64,000 nucleotides of DNA. Origin: GCA-2712985 sp964515905 (lineage in GTDB: Bacteria; Pseudomonadota; Alphaproteobacteria; UBA7887). Shown here piece by piece: positions 43,986 to 51,795 of this stretch. The translations under genes and the position numbers were made by a program. Position 1 is the first letter of the stretch, and each line of letters opens with the position of its first letter. The notes below the pieces were generated by a model, which did not search any database, was not told where the DNA came from, and worked only from the letters and a program-made list of their open reading frames with translations. The stretch is taken from assembly GCA_964515905.1 (NCBI GenBank), contig CAZEWK010000095.1, positions 62,001-126,000 of the forward strand, given 5' to 3'.

Positions 43986-44011
43986 CTGGGTGAACCGTCG
44001 TTTTACACCAG
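43986..44011 (+). promoter_or_regulatory. Candidate S6:S18 autoregulatory leader hairpin
   Basis: CTGGGTG (43986-43992) pairs with CACCAG (44006-44011) with one bulged G. The 13-base loop contains ACCG, with CCG at 43995-43997. Published rpsF-leader motifs bound by the S6:S18 complex have a short hairpin with an exposed CCG, so the match in both position and shape is suggestive. It ends 28 bases before the rpsF start, overlapping no coding sequence. Confidence 0.45.
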
Positions 44012-44039
44012 AAAGAAAGAGATTATAAGGGGCCAAAAG

Positions 44040-44531
44040 ATGCCGCTGTATGAGACTGTTTTTATTGCGCGCCAAGATATTCCGGCTCAGGAAGCTGAAG
44101 TATTGGCTGAAAAGTTTAGCGGGATTGTGTCGGACAATGGTGGATCGGTCTCGCGTCGCGAATATTGGGGGCTGCGAAACCTAGCATATCGTATTAAAAA
44201 GAACCGTAAAGGCCATTATACGATGTTACATTTGGATGCACCTGCCTCTGCTATTTCAGAAATGGAACGCAATATGCGTCTTGACGAAGACGTTCTTCGG
44301 TATCTCACTATCCGAATGGATGAACTCGATCAAAATGATTCCATCATGATGCAGGGTCGGGTTCGTGAAGAACAACCTAAGCCAAAATCAATGTCCTCAG
44401 CAAGCAATCGGGGCGGGCGCGGCCAAGTTGATGAATCGGCTGTAGAGGGAGCTTCAGTCAGTGAAGCGCCGATTCCTCCGGAACAACCGAAAGAGGATAG
44501 CAATTTAGCCGCTGAGGAGAACTCGGAATGA
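44040..44531 (+). CDS. rpsF: 30S ribosomal protein S6
   Basis: S6 binds S18 on the platform of the small subunit. The 163-aa protein starts MPLYETVFIARQDI, with RREYWGLRNLAYRIKKNRKGHY in the core. The tail after about residue 112 is long, polar and low complexity, with GRGQVDESA and many Glu/Pro, so it exceeds the roughly 95-residue core. AAGGGG lies upstream of the ATG. It overlaps rpsR by 4 bases (ATGA). Confidence 0.97.
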   Translation: MPLYETVFIARQDIPAQEAEVLAEKFSGIVSDNGGSVSRREYWGLRNLAYRIKKNRKGHYTMLHLDAPASAISEMERNMRLDEDVLRYLTIRMDELDQNDSIMMQGRVREEQPKPKSMSSASNRGGRGQVDESAVEGASVSEAPIPPEQPKEDSNLAAEENSE

Positions 44532-44794
44532 ATTATGATGCGGGGTCCACGAGAGGCGGTTCGCGCGGTGCTCGAAGGCCGTTTTTTCGTCGTCAGAAAT
44601 CGTGCCCCTTATCCGGCCCGAATGCTCCGAAAGTTGATTACAAGGATGTGAAACTTCTTCAAAGGTTCATGTCTGAGCGGGGGAAAATCGTGCCGAGCCG
44701 TATAACTGCGGTGTCCGCAAAAAAACAACGTGAGTTGGCACGAGCCGTAAAACGAGCGCGTTATCTCGCGTTGGTGCCGTATCTACTCAGGTAG
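44528..44794 (+). CDS. rpsR: 30S ribosomal protein S18
   Basis: An 88-aa basic ribosomal protein. The core VDYKDVKLLQRFMSERGKIVPSRIT and the end KRARYLALVPYL are diagnostic. The N-terminus is Arg/Gly-rich (GSTRGGSRGARRPFFRR). Its start overlaps the rpsF stop, so the S6 and S18 partners are made together by translational coupling. Confidence 0.98.
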   Translation: MNYDAGSTRGGSRGARRPFFRRQKSCPLSGPNAPKVDYKDVKLLQRFMSERGKIVPSRITAVSAKKQRELARAVKRARYLALVPYLLR

Positions 44795-44821
44795 CCACGC
44801 CCAACATTTTTGTAGGCAAAG

Positions 44822-45736
44822 ATGCCATCGCAATACCGACTCACCTTAGCGCTAATAGCTGGTGTAATAACTGCGGGTTTGCACCTGTCAATTTTGGGAG
44901 GGGCCTCATTTATTTTGCTCCAATATCTTACCCAATTGCCCTTATTTTTTATTGGTTTAGGTATGGGAATGACGCCCGTATTTATATCTGCTTGTGTCGC
45001 TATAACTATGACACTTTTTGTCGATCCTCTATTAGCCCTTGTTTTTTTGGTGGGATATGTTGGTCCTACATTATTAGTTATTCGCCAAGCCCTGCTGAGC
45101 AGGCCGACTAAGGAAGGTACATTAGAATGGTATCCTTCTGGGCGACTTTTATCTGAGATTACTATTTATGTCGTCGCAGTAATGATGGTCTTAGGTGTAT
45201 GGTTTGCAGGGCAGGAAGGAGGACTCAACGCAATAATTGAGGCCGTTCTGTCTCAGATAACAGCAATGGTTGGTTCTGATAACGCCGCAGGGGCCAGTAT
45301 ATTTTTATCGAGTTACGGATTTGTTGTGCCCGGTATTATGGGTGTTTCTTGGATAGTTATGACGGTAATCAATGGAAGTATTGCCCAACATTTTTTGCGT
45401 AAACTTGGGAAGAATATGCGACCCAGCTCTTGTTTACAAAATATTAAATTGCCAAGTTGGGTGGCGTATTTACTTGCGGTATCACTATTAGTGACAGTTT
45501 GGGGAGGTGGAGATATAGCATTTTTTGGAGGAATGATAATGATGGTTTTATTGACACCGTTTTTTTTTCAAGGAATAGGTGTTGTCCATCAATGGTCCAA
45601 CCGAACATCCTTTGCCGGTTTGATTTTGGTTGGGTTTTACCTTTTAATGGTGCTGTTGCAATGGCCAATTTTATTTGTAGTAGGGTTTGGAATACTGGAT
45701 CAATGGATAGATCTACGTCGACAAAAAGTGGCATGA
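44822..45736 (+). CDS. DUF2232 multi-spanning membrane protein
   Basis: A 304-aa integral membrane protein with about eight hydrophobic helices and little soluble sequence, located between rpsR and rplI. DUF2232 (YybS-like) proteins sit at this place in many alphaproteobacteria. The operon link to ribosomal proteins is conserved, but the function is unknown. The ATG lies 27 bases after rpsR, and translation coupling is likely. Confidence 0.88.
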   Translation: MPSQYRLTLALIAGVITAGLHLSILGGASFILLQYLTQLPLFFIGLGMGMTPVFISACVAITMTLFVDPLLALVFLVGYVGPTLLVIRQALLSRPTKEGTLEWYPSGRLLSEITIYVVAVMMVLGVWFAGQEGGLNAIIEAVLSQITAMVGSDNAAGASIFLSSYGFVVPGIMGVSWIVMTVINGSIAQHFLRKLGKNMRPSSCLQNIKLPSWVAYLLAVSLLVTVWGGGDIAFFGGMIMMVLLTPFFFQGIGVVHQWSNRTSFAGLILVGFYLLMVLLQWPILFVVGFGILDQWIDLRRQKVA

Positions 45737-45781
45737 ATAATAGTAGATAGAGGACTAGTTAATTTTTTAAGAGGTGTTCGA

Positions 45782-46432
45782 ATGGAAGTAATATTATTGG
45801 AACGTATCGAAAAACTCGGTGAACTTGGAGACGTAGTACGAGTAAAGGACGGTTACGCTCGGAATTATTTGCTTCCGAGTAGTAAGGCACTTAGAGCGAC
45901 TAAAGAAGCACATGCAATATTTAAGGCAGAGCGGGAAAAAATTGAAACCGAAAATCAGGCGAAAAAAACTGATGCATCGACATTGGCAACTCGAATGGCT
46001 GGGTTAGAGGTTGTGATGGTTGAGCAGGCTGGAGAAGGTGGGCAGCTCTATGGTTCTGTTTCCGCTCGAGATATTGCGAAGTCGGTATCTGACTCAGGCT
46101 TTAGCGTAAAAAGAAATCAAATAATTATCGACAAGCCGATAAAAGCTTTAGGAATGTATAAAGCCCAGGTAAAACTGCATGCTGAGGTTCCGGTTGAAAT
46201 AACAGTAAACGTGGCGCGTTCGGATGAAGAAGCTAAACTTCAGGCGGCTGGTTTGGAAGTAGGGCTCGATGCCACTGAAGAAATAGAAGAGGCACCGAGT
46301 AACGAGGAGGTATTTGATAAGGTGGAGCCCGATGTTGCAATTTCTGGAGAGACTGATGCTGTGTTGGAAGAAGTCACCGAGAGAACAGGAGATGGTGAAG
46401 AAACCGAGGGTGATGGGACCGGTACTTCTTAG
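45782..46432 (+). CDS. rplI: 50S ribosomal protein L9, with long acidic tail
   Basis: L9 bridges neighbouring ribosomes and supports reading-frame fidelity. The N-terminal domain MEVILLERIEKLGELGDVV and GYARNYLLPSSKAL are standard, and the C-terminal rRNA-binding domain ends near residue 150. About 65 extra residues follow, very rich in Glu, Asp, Gly and Thr, which is unusual in E. coli-type L9 (149 aa) but is seen in some alphaproteobacteria. GAGGTG precedes the ATG. Confidence 0.97.
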   Translation: MEVILLERIEKLGELGDVVRVKDGYARNYLLPSSKALRATKEAHAIFKAEREKIETENQAKKTDASTLATRMAGLEVVMVEQAGEGGQLYGSVSARDIAKSVSDSGFSVKRNQIIIDKPIKALGMYKAQVKLHAEVPVEITVNVARSDEEAKLQAAGLEVGLDATEEIEEAPSNEEVFDKVEPDVAISGETDAVLEEVTERTGDGEETEGDGTGTS

Positions 46433-46474
46433 AACTAGAGTTCTAGAATTGTAGTTAAGTTTCAGCCTGGGGTA

Positions 46475-46503
46475 GCACCTAATCCCGAGCAATCGGGTGG
46501 TGC
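46475..46503. repeat. Compound hairpin with GCAA loop between rplI and cfa
   Basis: GCACC (46475-46479) pairs with GGTGC (46499-46503), and inside them CCCGA (46484-46488) pairs with TCGGG (46493-46497) across a GCAA tetraloop. A small internal loop separates the helices. No T-run follows, so it is not a simple terminator. It ends 24 bases before the cfa start; a role in mRNA stability or cfa translation is possible but unproven. Confidence 0.45.
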
Positions 46504-46527
46504 CTGGCCTTGTGAGGGGAAAGGGCA

Positions 46528-47712
46528 TTGCTGATTTCACCGTTAATGAATCATCTTATCGTTAGGGGCAGATTGGTTGTCCTAGATCCAAAAGGAAAAT
46601 CGTATATCTATGGATCTGAAGAGCAACCCTATGTTACTGTGAGGGTGCACCGACAAGTGGCTCTCTTTAAAATATTGTTTAACCCGTCTTTAGGTATTCC
46701 AGAGGCCTATATGGACGGGGATTTAACTGTAGAGAAGGGATCACTATACGACTTTTTAGATTTTATGGCGCAAAACTTGGCTGTGGCAGGTCCTTCTTTT
46801 CTTATGCGATTTTGGGAGAAGCTTGGGTACCTTTTACGTGGTTTTATGCAATACAACCCGATTGTTCGGTCCAGAAAACACGTTGAGCACCATTATGATC
46901 TCACTCGAGACTTCTATCAGCTCTTCCTTGACGACGATATGCAATATTCGTGCGCTTATTTTCTAGGTCCCGACGACGATATAGATATGGCTCAAATGCA
47001 GAAGAAAGATCATCTTGCTTCCAAATTGCTGCTTAAATCCGGCCTGAAAGTGCTTGATATTGGTTCGGGATGGGGTGGGCTTGGTATTTATTTGGCGAAA
47101 AAAGAAAGAGTGGATGTAACTGGGCTGACACTGTCGCAGGAGCAATATAAAGTTGCTGAAGACCGGGCTATGGCATCTGGACTTAGTGAGAAAGTGCGAT
47201 TTAGACTACGAGATTATCGGGAAGAAACAGAGATTTACGATCGTATAGTTTCAGTAGGAATGTTTGAACACGTCGGCGTTCCCTACTATGAAGATTTTTT
47301 CCGTGCCATCAGTGGTGGGTTGAGATCAGATGGTGTAGCCTTGCTCCATACAATTGGTCGAACTCATGGGCCTGGCGTAACCCATCCATTTATTAGAAAA
47401 TACATATTCCCCGGTGGGTACATTCCGGCTCTGTCTGAGATTATTCCTGTAGTAGAACAGACCGGATTGATAATTACCGACATTGAAGTTTTGCGACTGC
47501 ATTATGCAGAAACACTTCGAGCATGGCGGCAAAGATTGCTGAAAAATTGGCGTTGTGCTGCCAGTCTTCAAGATGATCGTTTCTGTAGGATGTGGGAATA
47601 TTATTTAGCTGCTAGTGAGGTTTGTTTTCGCTATCTTGGGCTAGTGGTTTTTCAAATCCAATTGGCGAAGAGAATAGATATTGTACCGTTCACTCGGGAT
47701 TATATCTCTTAG
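46528..47712 (+). CDS. cfa: Cyclopropane-fatty-acyl-phospholipid synthase
   Basis: Cfa transfers a methylene group from SAM to double bonds of membrane lipid acyl chains. The 394-aa protein has the typical N-terminal lipid-binding part, EHHYDLTRDFYQLFLDDDMQYSCAYF, the SAM motif VLDIGSGWGGLGIYLA, and SVGMFEHVG with the active-site region. Start TTG at 46528 follows GGGGAAAGGG; an ATG 18 bases later has no ribosome binding site. It lies between rplI and dnaB. Confidence 0.95.
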   Translation: MLISPLMNHLIVRGRLVVLDPKGKSYIYGSEEQPYVTVRVHRQVALFKILFNPSLGIPEAYMDGDLTVEKGSLYDFLDFMAQNLAVAGPSFLMRFWEKLGYLLRGFMQYNPIVRSRKHVEHHYDLTRDFYQLFLDDDMQYSCAYFLGPDDDIDMAQMQKKDHLASKLLLKSGLKVLDIGSGWGGLGIYLAKKERVDVTGLTLSQEQYKVAEDRAMASGLSEKVRFRLRDYREETEIYDRIVSVGMFEHVGVPYYEDFFRAISGGLRSDGVALLHTIGRTHGPGVTHPFIRKYIFPGGYIPALSEIIPVVEQTGLIITDIEVLRLHYAETLRAWRQRLLKNWRCAASLQDDRFCRMWEYYLAASEVCFRYLGLVVFQIQLAKRIDIVPFTRDYIS

Positions 47713-47924
47713 TGGAATTTTGCTAAGCTATATCTGGTTGTCTGCGCTGTGTCATGTGAACGTCTGCCTTTCACTGTATTTTTTGTGCGACTCTGAAGAC
47801 CTTGGCATTTAAGTTCTGAAGAACATCCGACTCAATCGCTTTTAATAACTTATCCCCATGTTTCTCCAATTTCCACAGGGGTACGGCCTTCACCCCTCCG
47901 TCAAGTAACGTTAAGGTTCAACTT

Positions 47925-49427
47925 ATGGAACCTCGTAGTGCTGCCTTACCTAATACAGAAGAACAACGAGACAAAGATATTATCGATCGAACTTTGCCTC
48001 AAAACATTGATGCTGAGCAGGCGTTGCTGGGAGCTCTTTTGATTGATAATGATGTGTACGACAAAGTTTCTGCGTTTCTGGAACCCAACCATTTTTATGT
48101 TCCTGTCCACGGCCGCATATATGAGGCAGTGCGCACCCTTATATTGCGAGGACAAGTAGCAACATCTGTAACATTGAAGGCTTATTTTGCATCTGATGAG
48201 GCATTGACGGATATTGGTGGTTCTGACTATTTGGAGCGCTTAACTTCGGGAGCAGTAAGCCTAGTACATTCGGAGGATTATGGTCGGGTAATAATTGATC
48301 TTAGCCTTCGTCGTGATTTGATTCGTCTTGGTCAGGGAGTCGTGGAGAGGGGATACGACCCAGCTGTTGATGAAACTGCTATGGGCCAAATTGAGTTAGC
48401 CGAGAGTGAACTTTATTCTATGGCAGAAACTGGCGCTCCAGAAGGCGGATTTCAAACTTTTGGTTCTTCATTGGAAGCGGCAATTGAGATAGCGGAGCAC
48501 GCGTATAAAAGGGATGGCCAACTTTCCGGTACTGCAACACATTTTCTTGATCTAGATAATTTACTTGGTGGGCTTCATAATTCGGACCTCATTGTTCTGG
48601 CTGGACGTCCGTCTATGGGAAAAACGGCCTTAGCTACCAATATTGCTTTCAATGCCGCTCGGGCTCGAGCTGAAAAGTCCGACTCGGGTGCGGTGGTCGG
48701 CTTTTTCTCTTTAGAAATGTCGTCGGAGCAATTAGCTATGAGAATTCTTGCGGACGAATCCGGCGTCCGTTCTGATCATATTCGGCGGGGTAAAATAAAA
48801 GACGATGATGAATTTGTAGGATTGGTTAGAGCCGGACAGGAGCTGAGTCGGGTCCCTCTTTTTATTGACGATACGCCGGCGCTAAGTGTACCTCAGTTAA
48901 GGACCCGAGCCAGAAGACTGAAGAGGATAGAAGGACTATCATTAATAGTAGTTGATTACTTGCAGCTTCTTCGTGCGCAAACAAGGGTGGAAAATAGGGT
49001 TCAAGAAATTTCTCAAATTACTCAAGGTCTAAAGGCGTTGGCTAAAGAGTTGGATCTCCCAGTGTTGGCCCTGTCTCAGTTAAGTCGTGCCGTTGAATTG
49101 CGGGAAGATAAACGTCCTCAGCTGTCGGATCTCAGAGAATCAGGAACAATCGAACAGGACAGTGATGTTGTGATGTTTATATATCGTGAGGAATATTATC
49201 TAGAGCGAAGTGAACCACAGCAGCGGGTTGATGAAAATGCGGATCGCTTTAACGAGCGTTACAGCGGGTGGCAGGACCGCTATCAAAAAGCCGCTGGATT
49301 GGCTGATTTATTAATAGCCAAGCAAAGACATGGTCCAATCGGACGCGTGGGTTTAAAGTTCGATCCGGAAACTACAAGATTTCGCACATACGCTGCCGCT
49401 TCGCATCTGCCGGATACCCCGGATTGA
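47925..49427 (+). CDS. dnaB: Replicative DNA helicase DnaB
   Basis: DnaB unwinds the replication fork as a hexamer. The 500-aa protein has the N-terminal domain (NIDAEQALLGALLIDNDVYDKV) and RecA-like motor. Walker A is GRPSMGKTAL near residue 226; VVDYLQLLRA is Walker B; the arginine-finger region SDLRESGTIEQDSD is present. No intein is seen. Its stop shares one base with the start of alr. Confidence 0.98.
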   Translation: MEPRSAALPNTEEQRDKDIIDRTLPQNIDAEQALLGALLIDNDVYDKVSAFLEPNHFYVPVHGRIYEAVRTLILRGQVATSVTLKAYFASDEALTDIGGSDYLERLTSGAVSLVHSEDYGRVIIDLSLRRDLIRLGQGVVERGYDPAVDETAMGQIELAESELYSMAETGAPEGGFQTFGSSLEAAIEIAEHAYKRDGQLSGTATHFLDLDNLLGGLHNSDLIVLAGRPSMGKTALATNIAFNAARARAEKSDSGAVVGFFSLEMSSEQLAMRILADESGVRSDHIRRGKIKDDDEFVGLVRAGQELSRVPLFIDDTPALSVPQLRTRARRLKRIEGLSLIVVDYLQLLRAQTRVENRVQEISQITQGLKALAKELDLPVLALSQLSRAVELREDKRPQLSDLRESGTIEQDSDVVMFIYREEYYLERSEPQQRVDENADRFNERYSGWQDRYQKAAGLADLLIAKQRHGPIGRVGLKFDPETTRFRTYAAASHLPDTPD

Positions 49428-50548
49428 TGAACGAATTAGAACGAGTTGGAGCGGAGTTAACTATTGATCTTTCGGCTGTCCGCCAAAACTTTCGAAGGTT
49501 ATCAAACCAATTAAAGCCTGGTATTGAACTGGCAGCCGTTGTTAAAGCGGATGCATACGGTCTGGGCGTAAAAAAAATTGTTCCAGTATTGACATCGTCG
49601 GGCTGTAGAACGTTTTTTGTTTCTACATTGGATGAAGGTGTTGTACTTCGGGAATTAGATGAGAATATCACAATATTTATCCTAAACGGTCTGCTTCCAG
49701 GGCAAATCAAAGAATATATTAATAATCGGCTGTACCCGGTTCTGAATACTATGGACCAAATCGACTACTGGCAGAAAAATCAGAGTAAATTTGACTTTTC
49801 TAGATATTCGGCTGCCCTCCATTTGGATACTGGCATGAATCGGTACGGAATTTCACAACTGGAGATTAGTAATCTTGTTTCTGGTCCTCATGGCCATCCA
49901 TCTGTATCTTTGCTAATGAGCCACCTCGCGTGTGCTGATGAGCCAACACATCCGTTGAATGCAGTGCAGCTGTCTCGCTTTCATAGTAATGTCAAATTAT
50001 ATAAATCCAGGGTTCGAAATGCGTTGACGGCTAGCCTTGCAAATTCTTCAGGGATATTCTTAGGGTCTGAGTATCACTTTAACATGGTTCGCGTTGGTGC
50101 GGCGCTATTCGGTATTAATCCAACCCCGTCACATAGTAATCCAATGTCTCAAGTGGTTAATTTAAAAGCAAAAATTGCTCAGGTGGCTGTCGTTGACACA
50201 CCAATGACCGTTGGCTATGGTGCGTCGCATCGTGTCCAAGGACCGACCAGAGTGGCGACCGTGCCGGTTGGTTATGCGGATGGCTACATCCGTTCCCTGA
50301 GTTGCCGTGGGTGCGCTTTCATAGGTAAGAAGTGTGTTCCCGTTATTGGTCGTGTCTCAATGGACGCAATAACCGTTGACGTTTCGAGTGTGCCTTTGGA
50401 AGAATCAAAACCCGGAACAACTGTGCATTTAATTGGTGGGCCACGGCCAATCGATGATGTCGCCAAAGATGCCGGTACAATTGGGTATGAAATTCTTACA
50501 CGCCTAAGTAACAGAATACCACGCAATTACTTGTGGGATTCGGAATAG
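49427..50548 (+). CDS. alr: Alanine racemase
   Basis: Alr makes D-alanine for peptidoglycan. The 373-aa protein has the PLP lysine Lys40 in AAVVKADAYGLG, LHLDTGMNRYGI, the C-terminal domain with VPVGYADGYIRSLS, and the catalytic tyrosine-bearing TVGYGASHR segment. The start ATG overlaps the dnaB TGA by one base (TGATG), which indicates translational coupling. A TTG codon one step earlier is also in frame. Confidence 0.96.
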   Translation: MNELERVGAELTIDLSAVRQNFRRLSNQLKPGIELAAVVKADAYGLGVKKIVPVLTSSGCRTFFVSTLDEGVVLRELDENITIFILNGLLPGQIKEYINNRLYPVLNTMDQIDYWQKNQSKFDFSRYSAALHLDTGMNRYGISQLEISNLVSGPHGHPSVSLLMSHLACADEPTHPLNAVQLSRFHSNVKLYKSRVRNALTASLANSSGIFLGSEYHFNMVRVGAALFGINPTPSHSNPMSQVVNLKAKIAQVAVVDTPMTVGYGASHRVQGPTRVATVPVGYADGYIRSLSCRGCAFIGKKCVPVIGRVSMDAITVDVSSVPLEESKPGTTVHLIGGPRPIDDVAKDAGTIGYEILTRLSNRIPRNYLWDSE

Positions 50549-50797
50549 ACCCGAATCACCATGGTTTATTAAGGAAAAAGGATCTGGGGCGGTGCAACTT
50601 GCAACACAGATAGTAGTGGAAATGCTTTCGTAGACTAATGTAGTAGAGGGAAGGGACACCGGCCCATAAAAATAGAGATTAAACCGCTTTGAATAGGTAC
50701 TATGTATAAGTAGGAGCCATGCGATCAACTTTTTCCGCCGAAAATCGAGTTTCCTTGTTTGATAGTCAAACTATTCAAAAGTGAGGCGTCTGTCATA
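50549..50797. other. Spacer after alr where radA is often found
   Basis: About 250 bases after alr. In many alphaproteobacteria radA sits between alr and cvpA; here no RadA zinc-finger or P-loop remnant can be read in any frame. The only translatable item is a 21-codon frame described separately. No terminator of convincing strength was identified. Confidence 0.45.
50719..50784 (+). CDS. Possible 21-aa leader peptide
   Basis: A short open frame (MRSTFSAENRVSLFDSQTIQ, then Lys, stop) begins six bases after AGGAG, a strong ribosome binding site for so short a frame. It ends 13 bases before the next open frame at 50798. It has no recognisable family and could be a leader peptide or chance; it is included because the spacing fits translation of a small operon. 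Confidence 0.22.
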   Translation: MRSTFSAENRVSLFDSQTIQK

Positions 50798-51064
50798 ATG
50801 GCAATAGCCAATAAAGCGATAGCGTCCCTTGTTGCGGAGGGATATCGTTTCCTGATTAAACTTTGTTTGTTCGAGAAGACCTCGAAATTTGAGACTGAAA
50901 TTCCTGGATTAGAATATCCTACGACATTTTTCCTGCTGATTGATGATAAATTACCAAACAAACCCAACGCTAATTTTCGCATTTATGTTTGGGGAGTCGC
51001 TTGCAAGGTTTCTAGAAATTTAGATTACTTGTGTAAACTAGTGATAAGAAAAATTTTGGTATGA
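50798..51064 (+). CDS. Small unknown 88-aa protein coupled to cvpA
   Basis: An open frame of 88 codons (MAIANKAIASLVAEGYRFLI onward) that ends ATGA on the cvpA start. cvpA has no ribosome binding site of its own, so coupled translation from this frame is plausible. GAGG lies 11 bases upstream of its ATG. The sequence is mildly basic, with Phe/Leu-rich text (TTFFLLIDDKLPNKPNANF), no signal peptide and no family recognised. It may be a real gene or a chance frame in a gap where radA is often found. Confidence 0.42.
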   Translation: MAIANKAIASLVAEGYRFLIKLCLFEKTSKFETEIPGLEYPTTFFLLIDDKLPNKPNANFRIYVWGVACKVSRNLDYLCKLVIRKILV

Positions 51065-51795
51065 ATCCGGATTCCAGCGAAATTAGTTGGATGGCTGCTA
51101 ATCTTCCTGATTTGTTGGTGGTTGGATTAGTTATTTTGTCCGCGTTATTTGCTTCTTTTCGTGGTTTTGTCCGTGAAACCTTAGCAATTGCTGGCTGGGT
51201 TGCCGCCGCTTTTGCAACTATATGGGCATTGCCAGAAGTGCGGCCTTATATCTTTGAGTGGATACAAATAAGATGGCTGGCTGATTTACTGGGTGGGGCA
51301 TCAATTTTCATATCAACATTGATTATATTTTGGTTAATGATTCATTATATTGTTTCAAAAGTTAAAAATAGCCCGCTTAACAGTCTAGACCGCTCTTTGG
51401 GCTTAATTTTTGGCTTTGCCCGGGGTATTTTTGTCATTGCATTATTGTATATGGTTGCTAGTCAGGCTGCATGGCGCGAGGAGGAGGGTAAACCCACATG
51501 GTTGCTTCAATCTCGCAGCTTGCCAGTGATCGATTATACTGCAAATTTGATATTGTTATTAGTGCCTGAGGGGACATTTAATTTACCTGTTGAGGGGTTC
51601 CAAAGGATGCAAAGTCAAGCGAAGGAGCTTGAGGAAACTCGGGAGCAGCTTGAACAATTTCGGCTTCTGGCTGATCCTCCCCTGGAACAGCTACAGAATA
51701 CTGATGAAGAAACAGGTTATAACGAAGGTCAAACTCGACAAATGGATAGGTTGATTGAAACCTTGCCACCGGAAACTGCGAGGGAATCAGAGTAA
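51061..51795 (+). CDS. cvpA: CvpA family membrane protein
   Basis: CvpA-family inner-membrane proteins are linked to colicin V production, purine-gene operons and envelope stability. The 244-aa protein has four hydrophobic helices: DLLVVGLVILSALFASFRGF, ETLAIAGWVAAAFATIWAL, GGASIFISTLIIFWLMIHY and GRGIFVIALLYMVASQAAW-like text. A long Glu/Gln-rich cytoplasmic tail follows. It directly abuts purF, the usual partner. Confidence 0.93.
   Translation: MNPDSSEISWMAANLPDLLVVGLVILSALFASFRGFVRETLAIAGWVAAAFATIWALPEVRPYIFEWIQIRWLADLLGGASIFISTLIIFWLMIHYIVSKVKNSPLNSLDRSLGLIFGFARGIFVIALLYMVASQAAWREEEGKPTWLLQSRSLPVIDYTANLILLLVPEGTFNLPVEGFQRMQSQAKELEETREQLEQFRLLADPPLEQLQNTDEETGYNEGQTRQMDRLIETLPPETARESE

Noticed and set aside
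47850..47877. DnaA boxes upstream of dnaB (TTATCCCCA, ATTTCCACA)
   Set aside because: Only two imperfect matches at 8/9 and 7/9, with no cluster, AT-rich unwinding region or origin-type genes; not evidence for a replication origin.
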